Positions 35,063 to 47,096 of a DNA stretch of 64,000 nt are shown here, piece after piece. This DNA comes from Saturnia japonica (Eukaryota > Arthropoda > Insecta > Lepidoptera > Saturniidae), in the NCBI GenBank assembly GCA_033032175.1, contig CM065304.1:13082001-13146000 (forward strand), written 5' to 3'. The stretch's first letter is position 1. Each line of letters starts with the position of its first letter. The translations under genes were made by a program, and so were the position numbers. The notes beneath the pieces are model-generated. The model saw only the letters and a program-made list of their open reading frames with translations, did not search any database and had not been told where the DNA came from.

Positions 35063-35769
35063 TTGAATTGTACTATGCTTAACCATCAATAACAGTACAG
35101 TTACTTTTCCGTGTTACTAAAACAAAAAACCTTTATTGTAGATGTACCTATAATAGAATATTTTTCAAAGAAATCCATTGTTTTAACATCCTATCCAATA
35201 TTTGGACATGAAAAACCTAATATATTTCATATGTAGGTACATAATATATAAAATAGTGAAATATAATATTAACTTAGATGTTTGGGCTACTCTAAATAGC
35301 TATCCAACGTGTTTTAAAATCACGTTCCTATAATTTCAGGATGTTAGGGAAACTTGTGTATCACCTTGAAATATTTTTGGCATTCCTAGTAATCAGGCCA
35401 ATGCCGGAACAAATCGATTTTATATGCGCCCGGAGTTTATCCAAACGCATACTGTAAACTGACTCGGCATTGACCCCTTTAACGAAAATAAAAAATTAAT
35501 GATTGATAATGTTTTCTCAGTCATGTTTTTATCGCACTATCATAAATTCACGGAAATATTTGAAAACAGTAAACAAAACTTAGAAATCATATTTTGGCGA
35601 TTTTCGATAAAACGAGCAAAGAATTTCAACAGGAAATACTTCTTCCTAAGCAATTAATGAAGAAATTATTGAAAATTAAGATATGATAAAGAATTTATGA
35701 ACTAATAAAAAGTACATAATACTCTAAAACCAAGGTTATTTTTTGTACTAGAACAATTGTAACTCCACT
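35063..35769. other. Non-coding stretch
   Basis: AT-rich, nothing supported. Confidence 0.4.
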
Positions 35770-35927
35770 TCAATATTATAAACGCAAAAGTCTGCCTGTT
35801 TGTTTATTACTTTTTCACGACTACCTTTGAACCATTTTCAATTATGTTTGACATAGAGGTAGCCTAGCAAATGAAGAAGTGGGTACATACTGTACAAATA
35901 CGCAAATAAATTTGCGGAACAAGCTAG
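35770..35927 (+). mobile_element. Small Helitron-like element
   Basis: From TCAATATTATAAACGCAAAAG to GCGGAACAAGCTAG before T. 158 bp, no ORF. The 5' TC assignment is approximate. Confidence 0.5.
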
Positions 35928-35940
35928 TATATATTTTAAA

Positions 35941-36133
35941 CTAGCTTCCGTCCGAAATTTCGTCTGCCATGACTTCACAATCAGGTATTTCCTAGGTTAA
36001 ATGTATTTAAACCTATATGTTAATCCAGGGTATAAACTCTCTGTCTGCCAAATCAGTTTAGCAGTATCTACGTGATTGAGTAACAAGCATAAAAACTTTC
36101 ACATTTATAATGTGTATTATAATAACAGTAGGA
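35941..36133 (-). mobile_element. Small Helitron-like element, tail-to-tail with the previous
   Basis: On the minus strand it starts TCCTACTGTTATTATAATAC after A and ends ACGGAAGCTAG before T. The inside ('TATGTTAATCCAGGGTATAAA', 'TACGTGATTGAGTAACAA') is a widespread lepidopteran repeat. Only 13 bp separate its CTAG end from that of the plus-strand copy. Confidence 0.55.
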
Positions 36134-38180
36134 TGTGAAAATAAGTATATTTGTTAGAATATTCGCCCATTCTTGAACGGCTGATGGGATTTTAATGAAA
36201 ATTGCTAATATACGTTTTTTTTCAATGATTACTAAATATTAATATTAAGCTTTAAAAAGATAAAAGGTATATAAAAATATCACGAGCGATGTTACGAATA
36301 TATTTTAAGTAAAGGAAATTAATCAGTAAGAGGTTATATTTAAGAAAATAGTAATATAATGGTAATTACTAGCGTCCACAGCTGCTTACCATCAGGCGGG
36401 CCGTATGCTTGTTTGCCACCATAGTTGTATAAAAATAAAAATATTGATATTTACAATTTGAAATTTTGAAGGTTTGTTCCTAGTAATATCATCATCTACA
36501 ACTGTAAAAAAATGTTTAAAATATAATAAATATTGTAAGAGCTTAAAAAAAGTAACTGCATAAATAACGATTATGGGCCAAGTGTTAATATTAAAATGAA
36601 GACTTCAAGTTTTGTAATTGGTATTTTTGTATTTGTATTTGGAAGAATGAAAATGAAACTAATTTTCCTATCAATATTTATTATGTCTTATTATTTAATT
36701 AACAGCATATTTATTTAATTAAAAACTTTAATACATACTTCGTTTATATCTAATTTTTCTCTCAAGAGTAATTTATGGTTTTAAGATCCAATTCGCTTCC
36801 ATAACATATTGATAAATATATTAATAATTTCAGTGTAAAACTACAGTGTAACAATAACGGAAGGACAGGTCTCAAAACTTTTATGATTTAATTTTAATTA
36901 CAAATATAAAATTTAACAACGTAAGAAATGTATAAGTTAGCTGATAACGACTGACACAGTTTATTTGAAAATAAATTCACGTGATGCTGACCACCCGATT
37001 ATTCATCGGATGTCATGTGCCATCCTACATAATATATGAGTGTGTATAAAATGTGTATTATATATATATGTGTGCGACGGTTCCCACTACGTATGATTGT
37101 CATTAGATCTTACTACATAGTAATTTCGGTTAATTACCTTATGACAAAATAAAACCTTATCGTTGTTGCATTTCATACTCATTGTAATGATATGATTGTG
37201 ATGTAGAGTAGACGATATTACATGAGGAAAGCTTAAATCGAAATTTCAATTAAGTTTAGTTTTTTAGATGACAGTAGAAACGAGATCTGAAACTACTAAT
37301 AATAGTGTCATAAAGCACATATTGAAAAAACACGTCATAGCATATAACTTCGTTTGGGCCCGCCATAACCAATGCATTATCCAGTTATCTTAATCTACTA
37401 AGCCTTTTCCGTGTGATATTAATTCCTATAATATAATATTATTCAAGGCCGGTATGAGAACGAGAACTGTTGGCATTTATAATCTCAGTGAATACCTCTG
37501 TTTTTTATTGTTATGTATGTATTTACCATCACATAAAATGCAGTTATAATAAAAATAAACCAAAATCTACTTTTCGAAAGATAGGACCCGGTGATACAAG
37601 GTAACAACGCAGATTTCTACTCGGTGTATGTTAGCGCACCACTATAGGTAAGTACTACTAAACACAGTTTTAGAAATTTTAAAATACTTCATCTTTAAAA
37701 CAATTTAAATAAAATTACAGCTAAATACACAAAAATATCCTAATATCTACAAACATATTCACAACTACCACTTTACAATAATAGTATAGGATAACATGAC
37801 AGGTAAAATTGTATTAACATTAATGTACTACTGTAAATTAATTGCTCAATAGTTATTTATTTAAAAAATATGAAATATAATGCAGAAAAAAAGACCAAAG
37901 AAAAAAATATTTCAATAATTCTTGTTTGTATTAATTTAAAAAAAATATCTCATCGCAATAAGCTCTTTTATAATAAATACTATACAGTTTTTGTACTTAA
38001 AAGACACTATTATTTGTGCTCATCAGTGATCACATAAAAATACACCTTAAACATAATTATTACCGTACCTTATTAGTTTATAAGAAGTTTAAAAAAGAAA
38101 ACAAAATAAATAATTAGTTAATTCGCTTGCTAATAAAATATTAAGTTTAAAAATAACTAGTAAACATCGTAATCTAGATT
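36134..38180. other. Non-coding stretch; LINE/SINE tail motif at 36370-36440
   Basis: 'GCTGCTTACCATCAGGCGGG' with CCGTATGCTTGTTTGCCACC is a 3'-tail motif often seen in lepidopteran retroposons; its body is not recognisable. Otherwise AT-rich without genes. If the exon at 38330 is real this is intron. Confidence 0.45.
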
Positions 38181-38238
38181 TAACTAATAATAATTATACT
38201 TGAAATAATTTAACTAATAATAATTATACTTGAAATAA
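38181..38238. repeat. Tandem duplication of a 30-bp unit
   Basis: The unit starting TAACTAATAATAATTATACT occurs twice head to tail with no mismatch over almost its full length. Confidence 0.9.
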
Positions 38239-38329
38239 AATCTTACGAAGTATCAAGTACCGCCCCCTAAGCTTTTGATAAAAGAACAGGAAATAATATT
38301 TATTGCAAGTTATATAAGTAGATGCTTAC

Positions 38330-38414
38330 CATTCAATAAAGATCTTGCTTGCAGAGGGTTCGGCCGCACCGCAATGAACAGCAGAAAAACAAACGCTAGC
38401 ACCAATTTAACCAT
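38330..38414 (-). CDS. First coding exon of a host secreted-protein gene (partial)
   Basis: An ATG at 38414 in good context (ATCGAAATGG) opens 28 codons beginning MVKLVLAFVFLLFIAVRP. This is a basic start, a hydrophobic core of about 13 residues and a small-residue region (LQA-RS), which fits a cleavable signal peptide. The exon ends AATG|GTAAGC, a strong splice donor, in phase 1. It lies about 70-75 bp downstream of a likely start site and about 100 bp downstream of a TATA box. Later exons were not identified in the lower coordinates, so product and length are unknown. A secreted peptide or small protein is the reasonable inference. This is the strongest host-gene signal in the window. Confidence 0.55.
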
Positions 38415-38483
38415 TTCGATATTGTTTTAATAAATATTTTGTAAATTAATAGTGGTGTGCAGTAGGCCGGTGATTCCGGTAAT

Positions 38484-38520
38484 GTATGACAACGCCGGCA
38501 CACTCCCACGTTTATATATA
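38484..38520 (-). promoter_or_regulatory. TATA-type core promoter of the signal-peptide gene
   Basis: TATATATAAA (38520-38511) on the minus strand is followed about 32 bp downstream by GTTGTCATAC, an acceptable initiator near 38488. The spacing fits an RNA polymerase II core promoter for the exon at 38414. The transcription start is inferred. Confidence 0.5.
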
Positions 38521-39609
38521 CGCGTAATGATAAACAAACGTTCTCAGTACGTGTACAATGTATTTATTTGGGTTTTTTTAAACTAAACTCATTATTAAAG
38601 TACAGTGTATAGTGTTCTGTTCATGTTAGTGAAATAGATGCGATACGAAAATTACTACGTAAATTTTGGGCACTTATCTAAAAGATATTTCGCGAATAAC
38701 AAGCGAATCACGTGAGATGATATCGCATTATAAATGATGCGGTTACAATATGATGTTTTTTTTTTAATTTTTCTTGTCGGTGTATGATTTTTGGTTTTAT
38801 ACAAATACATTTTAATAATGAATTATTTATTAAGATATATGAAATATAATTCTTTTAAAAATATACTGTACTTGTTCACGTTATAAAACCAAATAAGTAC
38901 TTATATCATTACATTAATAATAATAATATTTTATTAGTGGCCATAGTATTTGCAAACAATTTGAATCAAAATACAGTTTAATACTGGCATGCGATATTAA
39001 TTAAAAATCTCAAAATACATCCAGAGATAAATTCAGTAAACTACAATAACATGAATATTTAAATCAACAAGTAATTAAAAATTAAATTAGGTAAATCATA
39101 TTCATTATTTTAAAACAATAATTCTCGCATAACGAAAAAACGGAAAGCTTTAAATTTTGAAACTGTGTATTGCGTATCAAGTATGTACCAAACTAAAATT
39201 AAATATAAAATTTATTTACTGACGAAATTATATTTTTACAGACATCCCGTCCTTACTACAGGGTTTTTTACCCAAACGCAAATTACAATGCAATAAAGTC
39301 AGCAGAATATACAGTCAATAGTTAAATCGCAAAATTCGATTTAAATTCAATTCATAGCGCAATGAATGAAAAGCCCATGGAGAATACCCAAATTAAATAA
39401 TTATTATCCGATATTACCAAGAAAACGTAAGAGTAAGTAAGTAACAGGGGCGTAGCTCCAGCCGTATCAGGTTCCGAACATGTGTAAGAAAAAATTCGTA
39501 AAATGTTATCTATAATCTCTTTTAAACTCTTAGGCCATAATTCCCGTGGAAAAAAACATATCTTATCATACAATATAATATATGGATTCATTCTCATACA
39601 TGTACCCAT
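38521..39609. other. Upstream/non-coding stretch
   Basis: AT-rich and no gene. Would contain the regulatory region of the 38414 exon. GATA-type words occur near 38528 and 38717, which alone is weak evidence. Confidence 0.4.
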
Positions 39610-41095
39610 GCTGCTCCCCGCTGAGTTTGGGTAGTACATGCCAGCGAGGCGTCGAGCCAAGAGCTTTACTAGGAGCTTCCCTAACACGGGTAACAGGTCT
39701 GACAATGGCTATGTCTATTTACCCTACGTCGGTAAGGCAAGGTTACGTAGTAGCAAGGTAGTCCTGCTTTCCTGGCTTCCGAAGAATGCACACAGTTGCT
39801 GTCTTCCAGGACTGAGAGAAGCAGTCCAGCTCCAGACACTTGTTAGCAATTGCCTGAAACAGACCCACTCCCCGGCCCAAGACAATATGTGTACAAATTT
39901 CGGCGGTTAATCCATGCCCTCCGCTCCGCTCCGAACTCCTTACACACCTGTATTATTTCCTCCCAGGTGAAGGCTGGTTCCCCCGCCGATAAAGCCCGGA
40001 GCTGGTCAGGAGGAGCCCTCCAGTTTTCGCCCTCGTGGCCCTCTGAGCCTCTGACTTGGCATCTACATTGACCGCAGGAAAAAGTGTTGAAGCGAGAAAA
40101 TTGGCAGACTCCTGCGAGTTCAAGATTAGCCCGCCCGGGTCCGCCAATAAAACTTCCTCTCACCTCCACTCAGGTCTCATATGCTTTCCCACTCCAGTGC
40201 CGAGCAAAACTCCTTCCAGCTCTTATTTTGTGTATCCGCTAACTTTCTCTTGAAATCCTCAAGTGCATCAAGGTAATCGACGAAAACGTAAGGCCTACGT
40301 CTTAGGGCGGCGGTGCAATGGATCCTCCTCTTCCTCCGCGCAACCTTCCGTTTGAGGGTGTCCAAGTCCTTAGACCACCAGGGAGAGCAAGCCACTCCCT
40401 TTACCCTACCTACTCTCGGGATCACTTGGTCACAGGTGTCCTTTAATGCAGGAGATATGTTCAGATACAGCTGACTCGAGATCATCGATATCGGATACTT
40501 CCTTCACTTTGCATGCTTTCAAACTATTCTTGGACAGCTTTTCCTATAGAGCTGATGAGAACTCCGACTATACTACCTTCTTTGTGTTATAGATTCGGGT
40601 TGTCGCAGGTCTATGGCTTTACAGCGGCCCACTGCCTATCAACCTGAATAAAGATGATAGCGTTATGGTCGGACGTTATTATCAACTTTACAATCATTGA
40701 TCCTGCTAAGAAGAGTGGGACTGCAGATTGTTACGTCTACAATGCTCGTACATAATCTACCCCTCCTGACGATCTAAAAAGTGAGCTTTTCCTCCACATT
40801 GAGTATCTCAAGCTCCGCCGCATCTAGAAAGAAGCAATAAGCCTCTCCCGGATGGTCGCAGGTACGACTCCCGCACCACAAGCTCTTGGCATTTACGTTA
40901 CCTCTTGCCTCCAGGTTCTGCGCAACCAATTTGGTACAGAAACCCTCAAGTCTTCCAATGTATGGCTCGATGGGTTCATTTCGCTCGAAGTAGACGAAGG
41001 TCATCCCCAGCGATGGGTTATCCACTTACAGGATCTCGGCGGCGATATTGTTATCGATAATCTAGAGATTGATGGTTACTTTAACCTTTCACCAT
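39610..41095 (-). mobile_element. R1-like non-LTR retrotransposon fragment
   Basis: A GC-richer minus-strand block containing, in order, the end of an apurinic-type endonuclease, the linker and the start of the reverse transcriptase. It is truncated at both ends. The plus-strand open frames inside it are shadows. Confidence 0.65.
39630..41030 (-). pseudogene. R1-like ORF2 remnant (endonuclease end to RT start)
   Basis: Endonuclease: EARGNVNAKSLWCGSRT followed by PGEAYCFFLDAAELEILN (about 40940-40790), resembling the 'DxNAKSPxWGSxxxDxRGExL' motif; the usual GGDxN is altered to ARGNVN, so the catalytic Asp is gone. Linker: SPWWSKDLDTLKRKVARRKR and FKRKLADTQNKSWKEFCSAL (40485-40177), typical between EN and RT. 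RT start: DLLPVLGKLLVKLLARRLAG (about 39700-39640). Several frameshifts and stops; YxDD is not reached. Clade call is by motif style. Confidence 0.65.
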
Positions 41096-41655
41096 AGATT
41101 ATTACCGTCGCCTTTGAGGATTAATTGTAAGTAATATCTTATAATGAATATATAATTGTTTAATTCAATGCGAGCGTATTTGTTTCTTTTGTGACAAAAA
41201 ATTTTACGCATTATTTGGGCCCCGCAACAAGTTTTGATATAGGGCTCGTCTAAGGCAAGCTACGCCACTGTAAGTGAGTAATATAAAAAATTAAAGTATG
41301 GTTATAAATCCCTTAGAAAAAGTTTAGTTTATTTAATAATTTTATTTTTATGAACTGTTAATATCCAGTGAAGAATGTCGCGTCCAGTATCCAGTGAATG
41401 CTTAATGGTGCGTATGTCGGATTTAGTATTACTTTATTAAAAATCTTGATAATACATAAACACCAAACAACGACACCTATCATAGAATTTTAAAACAAAA
41501 TAGTAAAATCTAGTCAGTTTATTTGTATTAAAAATTAATTGAATAATACATAATAATTTTTCCAGGTTACCGCTGGTTAAATGCATCAAATCTCAAAGGT
41601 CCGTGGTACGTGATAACTGTTTAAAAAGCTATTTTAATGTGTTAAATATTTGAAA
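41096..41655. other. Non-coding stretch
   Basis: AT-rich, nothing supported. Confidence 0.4.
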
Positions 41656-41914
41656 CTAGCTGACCCGCGCAACTTCCATCTGCGTCACATAATAGAAGCT
41701 CATAAAAAGGAATAAATTTTTCCCGTTTTTGCAACATTTTTCAATAATGCTCCGCTGCTATTGCTCGTAGCGTGATGTTATATGGCTTATAACCGTCGTC
41801 GATAAATGGGCTATCCAACACTAAAATACTTTTTCCATTCGAACCAGTTAGTTCCTGAGATTAGCACGTTTAACCAAACATGCAAACTCTTCAGCTTCAT
41901 AATATTATTATTGA
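41656..41914 (-). mobile_element. Small non-autonomous Helitron-like element
   Basis: On the minus strand it begins TCAATAATAATATTATGAAG and ends GCGCGGGTCAGCTAG before T. Its 3' end is that of the 1-145 element. It contains 'TTCCTGAGATTAGCACGTTTAA', a repeat word common in Lepidoptera. 259 bp. The open frame 41806-42021 overlaps it and is not a gene. Confidence 0.6.
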
Positions 41915-42904
41915 TAAATAGCTGTGTTAATAAAGAAAATATAGACATTTCATTTCATAGTTTCCTTATACTAATAGAGTATTTTAACCTGACTACATAC
42001 AGACTATTAACTATAATATAAACTAACTGTGTCCCACGGTTTCAACAGTGTTATATTTAATGACAAACTCTCTCCAACGCGCAACGTTGTCGCCAACGCA
42101 CCCGTGTAACCTATCGTTGACTTTATTTCCTATAACTTGCCGGATTGCTTGATGTTCATGGTTACTGTACCTCGTCTAGGATGTTTTCCTACCATGATGT
42201 TAAGGCTAATAACCTTCCACATTACAGAGAGCATAATATTCAAAAATATTTTTTAAAATCTCACTTGTAGGTTATGATATAGCACATTAAAAAAACAACA
42301 AATCTCTTGAGCTATACAATATTGGTGCATTTGGGACATAAACTCAAGCCATTTACTAAAATCAATTAAATAGAGTTTTAATAACAAATATTCGTAATAC
42401 CTAATTGTAAGTGCGCAATCACATAATGACGTAATACGAATAGCCCCATCAATTACTCCCGCGGATCGTACTTGACCTTGATACGAATTTACTTGTCGGA
42501 CACTGGTGTGACCTATGGACCTTCCCACTCATGTGACGATATCATTAAACAATATAGAGAGCAATTTAGGCATGCATGCGACTCACAGTATCATTCTAGG
42601 AACTGTGTTGTTTCTGGTTTCACATTATTAAAGTAACTTGACCGTTGGTATTTTGGCGATTGTAAAATACAATACTATATAAAACACAATGTCCTATTTA
42701 TTTACTCAGTGCCACAAACTATTATTAACGAATAATGATTAACTATTGTTATATGTTATAAATAAATGAATGTTTTATAAAAATACTTTTTATAAAATGG
42801 TATTTGATACTTTTTAGTATAAAAATTAATTCAATAATGTACATATCGCAGGCAGATGATAAAAACGGAGATTCAATGAAATCCCTAAAGCTTGATGATC
42901 AATT
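41915..42904. other. Non-coding stretch
   Basis: No supported gene. About 42425-42530 is GC-richer ('CGCGGATCGTACTTGACCTTGATACG') and may be an unassigned repeat. Confidence 0.4.
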
Positions 42905-43390
42905 CACGGAGATGTTAAAAAAACATTGGTAGCGTTTGGAAAGCTACGTAACATCTTCTCGTCCAAGATACCGAAGTTACATATGGTACTGAGGCGTGGT
43001 CGAAACTTATAAGAAAGCTTAAGTTCACTCAAAAGGCAGTGGAGAGGACTATGCTCGGAGTTTCTCTGCGTCATCGATTCAGAAATGAGGAAATCCGCAG
43101 GGGAACCAAAGTCAGTGACACGGTCCTAAGAATAGCTAGAAGTAAGTGGCGGGACACGTAGCTCGTAGAACGGATGGCCGATGGGGCCAAAGAGTTCTCG
43201 AGTGGCAGCCACGTACCAGGAAATGCTGCGTGGGAAGACCTGCCACAAGTTAATTCGACGACCTGGTAAACGTTGTGGGAAGTCGCTGGATGCAGGCAGC
43301 ACAGGACCGGTCGTTGTGACGATGTTTGAGGGAGACCTATATCCAGCCAGCAATGGACGTCTTTCGGCTGAAATGATGATGATGATATAT
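42905..43390 (+). mobile_element. RTE/craT-like LINE 3' end
   Basis: A 5'-truncated plus-strand LINE ending in GCTGAAATGATGATGATGAT, a microsatellite-type tail typical of RTE-like elements. The minus-strand open frames in the block are shadows. Confidence 0.6.
42935..43360 (+). pseudogene. RTE-like reverse transcriptase C-terminal remnant
   Basis: Across frameshifts the plus strand encodes pieces matching the LINE C-terminus: a region like 'TQRAMERTMLGVSLRHRFRNEE' split over frames near 43030-43095, a 'W.GH..RR.DGRWG' region degraded near 43145-43180, the 'GRP..RW' part near 43260-43290 and 'GSRWMQAAQDR' near 43284-43316. No catalytic core, several frame breaks. Confidence 0.55.
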
Positions 43391-43674
43391 TATTTCTCAA
43401 AGGTGTTTTCTTTGTAGCAACTCCATAGGTATCTGCTTTAATACTTCATCAAAATCAATGATTCGAACATCATTTAAAAGGTTATGTTCCAAGCTAGCGA
43501 TATTACATAGATATCTAGTTTAAAACTAACATGCAAGTGCGCCATCTATTAACAAATTGTTTAACTAACAAGACCGCCATTAGATTGTTTACATAATAAT
43601 ATGCGAATTATTTGCAATTAACTCAATTTTATTTCTTAATGTCTATTTACATTTGAGTTTATTTTCCTCCAGAG
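43391..43674. other. Short non-coding spacer
   Basis: AT-rich, nothing supported. Confidence 0.35.
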
Positions 43675-44064
43675 CAGAGGTTCCCAGACTTTTTTCTTAT
43701 AGACCACTTTTAAAATTTAGCTGCTTCCGGTGGACCTCTGCAGTTACATTTCTACCATATTCTCAAAACTCGACAAAAATGAGAAGATTGGATCTAACTA
43801 TGGATATTTGCGATGAGGCTGAGTTTGGCCAAGTCTCGACACATTGTACTGAAAAAGGAATATGCATGTTTTTACATGTAACCGTCACTGAGCTTTTTAA
43901 AATATTATCTGCCTACATTGATAGGTGAAGTCAAACCAACATTTTAGTTTTTCACTATCGAAAGCAGATAATTTTTCGTGCACCCCCATTTTTTTGTCAC
44001 TCGACGTAGACCCCCATCGAGTGTCCCGTGCACCCCTGGGCTCACTTTGAGAAATAAGGCTCTA
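43675..44064. mobile_element. Possible hAT-type MITE
   Basis: It starts CAGAGGTTCCCAGACTTTTT, the classic opening of hAT elements, and ends CACTTTGAGAAATAAGGCTCTA, whose complement (TAGAGCCTTATTTCTCAAAG) resembles the opposite end. The flanks CTCCAGAG and a nearby TCTAGAG are similar but not an exact 8-bp duplication. No transposase. The open frame 43653-43928 is repeat sequence. Confidence 0.45.
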
Positions 44065-44721
44065 GAGTCTAGAGCATGGTTATTGCATGTTTTTTCCCTT
44101 GAGAGTTTAGATCGATCACTCCCCGAGTCTAGAGTAATGTAAGTTTTATCGAGTTTTATAATTTTGTGAGACAGATCTTGGATTCTAACAATTTGATAAA
44201 AAACATCTGAACAGCGACGAACTAAAATTAAGAAAGCAATTGAATGAAACATTTGAAAAATGACAATATTGGCAGAAAAACGATGTAGAAGTCTGGATAT
44301 AAAGTTTTCGGCTACATCAATAGACCTTGGTCACCATCTAGAGATGTAGTTCTTGCCAAGACAAATCCAATGAGTCTACACTCAAATTAGCTATTTTGTC
44401 TGACTTGTCTCCTAAATGATGTTAATTTAAAACAGTTCATCCCGATGCAAGTCAAATGAAATATAGGTTAGATATTTATGTTCTTATATAAGCAGTTCCT
44501 AATGATTTGACAGATATTTATTGAAAAAAAAAATTATTAAGTTCATTTGCCATCAAGAAGTTCCATCTTCAGACCAAATAAAATCGAAGATACTCATGAG
44601 AACGAAACAAACAAGTCCAAACCAGACTATCTTTGCAGTTTCCACCAGGGAATTGGTGATCGTCCGGCTCCATCTTCAGACCCTCGTCATCATAAGTAAT
44701 GGAAGATGCTCATGACAAGAC
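44065..44721. other. Non-coding stretch
   Basis: AT-rich, nothing supported. Confidence 0.4.
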
Positions 44722-44895
44722 AATTTAAACAAAAAAGATACCCAACTTCTATGGTTTTCAAGAGTTCCCTTGTGTATCATCAAAGTTCAAAGTCTAATGC
44801 CAACAACAAAAAATAAAGAAACAAAACATCCATAAACAATACACATTCAAATTGAATAACCTCCAGGTCTTTCGATGAAGTCGGTTAAAAACAAA
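44722..44895 (-). repeat. Dispersed repeat E, third copy
   Basis: 'CCAACTTCTATGGTTTTCAAG', 'CACATTCAAATTGAATAACC' and 'GAAGTCGGTTAAAAAC' align in order with the 32.7-kb copy. Same orientation as that copy. Confidence 0.45.
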
Positions 44896-45429
44896 ACATA
44901 CGAGCCCAAATGGAACTGTCCCACCATTTGCCATCAATGAGTTCCAGACCCTACATCCTGGCTGCATCATTCATTAGCTCCATGGTACCATAATATTGCA
45001 TTGTCATGAAACGTACATACATAATATGCCAAATTTAATCGCAATGTGATACCAGGAAGTGATTGAAAAATAGGTTGCAAATTTTGATGTACAGACGAAC
45101 GAAGTAAGTTAAATAAAAGCTTATAAAAAGGTTAAAATATTATATACACATCCGCAGACGGAAAGCTTGCGATTTGTGTAAACTTAGCAAATTTTATATT
45201 CTAAATTGTAGACATCAAAATTAGGTCACGGTTTGCAATCAATATTTCTATTTTTATATGGGATATGGATAAAGTTTACGTTATTGATATTGTTATCGAT
45301 TAATGAAGTTTTTTTTTTTTAATTAAGCAAACTTTAATCGCATAAGTGAGTGACTCTGGGATGACTTATATATTATATATGATGATATAGTTCGATTATT
45401 TACAAAGATGGTCGACAGTTTACGCTACA
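44896..45429. other. Non-coding stretch
   Basis: AT-rich, nothing supported. Confidence 0.4.
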
Positions 45430-45720
45430 TCTATATATATTAATTAATCTGTAGTTCTGTCTGACCATTCATACGTCAGGATTTACCTCAAAAACGGCTT
45501 TACCAATGTTAATGAAATTTTGTAGAAGGGAATTATGTGTCAAATTTAAATGATAGCCTATTACAATTATCAACATTACTTTTGGAAATGGTAAAAACAT
45601 TCCAAATAATTAGTTTTCATTTATTCTCATCCGATTTTAATGAAATTTTGAATACAAGGCATATATGCCATTTCAAAATTGATATCCTATAGCTAGCTGC
45701 CTGTAGTAGTAAATTATGAG
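45430..45720 (+). mobile_element. Helitron-like family C fragment
   Basis: A|TCTATATATATTAATTAATCT start, then GTAGTTCTGTCTG and 'CGTCAGGATTTACCTCAAAAA', as in the 9.1-, 9.9- and 11.2-kb copies. The 3' end is not recognised. Confidence 0.4.
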
Positions 45721-46515
45721 TAAAAATGTAATTATGAGTGTTTTATTATTCAATGAAAGATTAACTGGATTTTCAAGTAAATTGTATTTTTAATGTTCCG
45801 AAATTGTCTTACAATGATCGTACAAACTTCCATAGACATAAATCACATATCATAGATTATCCGTAGACAAGCATCATAGATTATTACTTACAACATCTTC
45901 CCCCTTATTTTTTTTAAACAATCACTACTATGTAATTTAACTAATAAATTTACCAAATACTGAACACAACTACACCAACCAAACTTCTTATTGTTAACCT
46001 TAAAACATCACTACTAAGCATTATGTACCCTTAAAATTAAAATATGTAGATATCAACAATCATTGGTGTCCTAATTTAATAATCAATCAATTATTCATCT
46101 AACATTAAATGGGTAACATAGATTAAGTTACATAATCCGTATCTGTCTGGAAATTTAATTAATCGACTTGATCGTGACAATTTTTTATTTGGGTTTGGAA
46201 GCTCAGCCTCTGCAGTGCACTAAGGTCTGGAAACATCTGATGATTCATCTTGGTCCCATACTCTCGGAGTGTGTTGGATATCTTTCACTTCATTCAATGG
46301 AACTTTATTTGTAACTTCACTTGGTCTAATAAAAATTTCGTTTCTCCAGTATCTTTCCTTCTTCAAGAATATTAATTACCTACATACTGCGTAATATACA
46401 CGTGCAGAGCCGCAGGCGCATCTATTTATATATATTTTTGGGTAAAAGTAAAGGCTAAAAAAGCCTATGATCCTATGAAACACTATGTGACACTGTGCTG
46501 CTTCATAAAATTATT
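45721..46515. other. Non-coding stretch
   Basis: AT-rich, nothing supported. Confidence 0.4.
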
Positions 46516-46761
46516 ACATACATACATAACGGTTAGCCAGAGGTGTAAACTAATGTACACCTTACAGTTCGCCGAGTATTTTTTTAGGTTCCATATAATA
46601 GGGGGAGAGCCTATTGTAATTAATCGGGCACGAAACCAAACCCCGAGCTCCTACTGAGAATTTCATAGGAAAAACCCTATAACACTTTGCTCGACCTCGG
46701 AATCGAACCCAGGACCTCGATCATAGCAGTCGCGCTTACGACCACTGGGCTAACGAGACAG
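46516..46761 (-). mobile_element. tRNA-derived SINE, copy 1
   Basis: On the minus strand it starts CTGTCTCGTTAGCCCAGTGG (box A) with box B (GGTTCGATTCC) about 45 nt later. The non-tRNA body ('TCGAGCAAAGTGTTATAGGG', 'TTCGTGCCCGATTAATTACA', 'CGGCGAACTGTAAGG') follows, with a tail next to a TATG-type microsatellite. It is collinear with 62894-63157. The open frame 46475-46657 is within the SINE. Confidence 0.75.
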
Positions 46762-47096
46762 TAAAAAAAATTATTAGTCCGGTCAAAATAGACATTTCAA
46801 TTTACAATAATTTGCATACAGCTGAAATTTCGTATAGGGCTTAGTTACACTAATATAAATAAAATATCAAAAGTGCATGATCTACAACTTAGTCTGACCA
46901 ATTTTTATGACAATACTTATCATATTGAATTTATGCTAAACAGCGTCCTATGGGCATGTCGTAAATGTTTACTATTATTATTATATTATATCACCGGTTC
47001 CCAGTAGCTCTACAAGAAACACCTTTGATCAGAATAATAAAATTAGGAAGAAAAAAAACATAAAAATTAGAACACAGTTTCTTTTGTATTTATTTA
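46762..47096. other. Short non-coding stretch
   Basis: AT-rich, nothing supported. Confidence 0.35.

Noticed and set aside
34732..38414. Joining of the 34.7-kb frame to the 38.4-kb signal-peptide exon as exons 2 and 1
   Set aside because: The signal-peptide exon ends in phase 1 while the only usable acceptor before the 34.7-kb frame needs phase 2, so a direct join is out of frame.
39638..40253. Plus-strand open frames
   Set aside because: Antisense of the R1-like ORF2 remnant on the minus strand, which has the recognisable motifs.
43071..43417. Open frames on both strands
   Set aside because: Shadows of the frameshifted RTE-like C-terminus on the plus strand.
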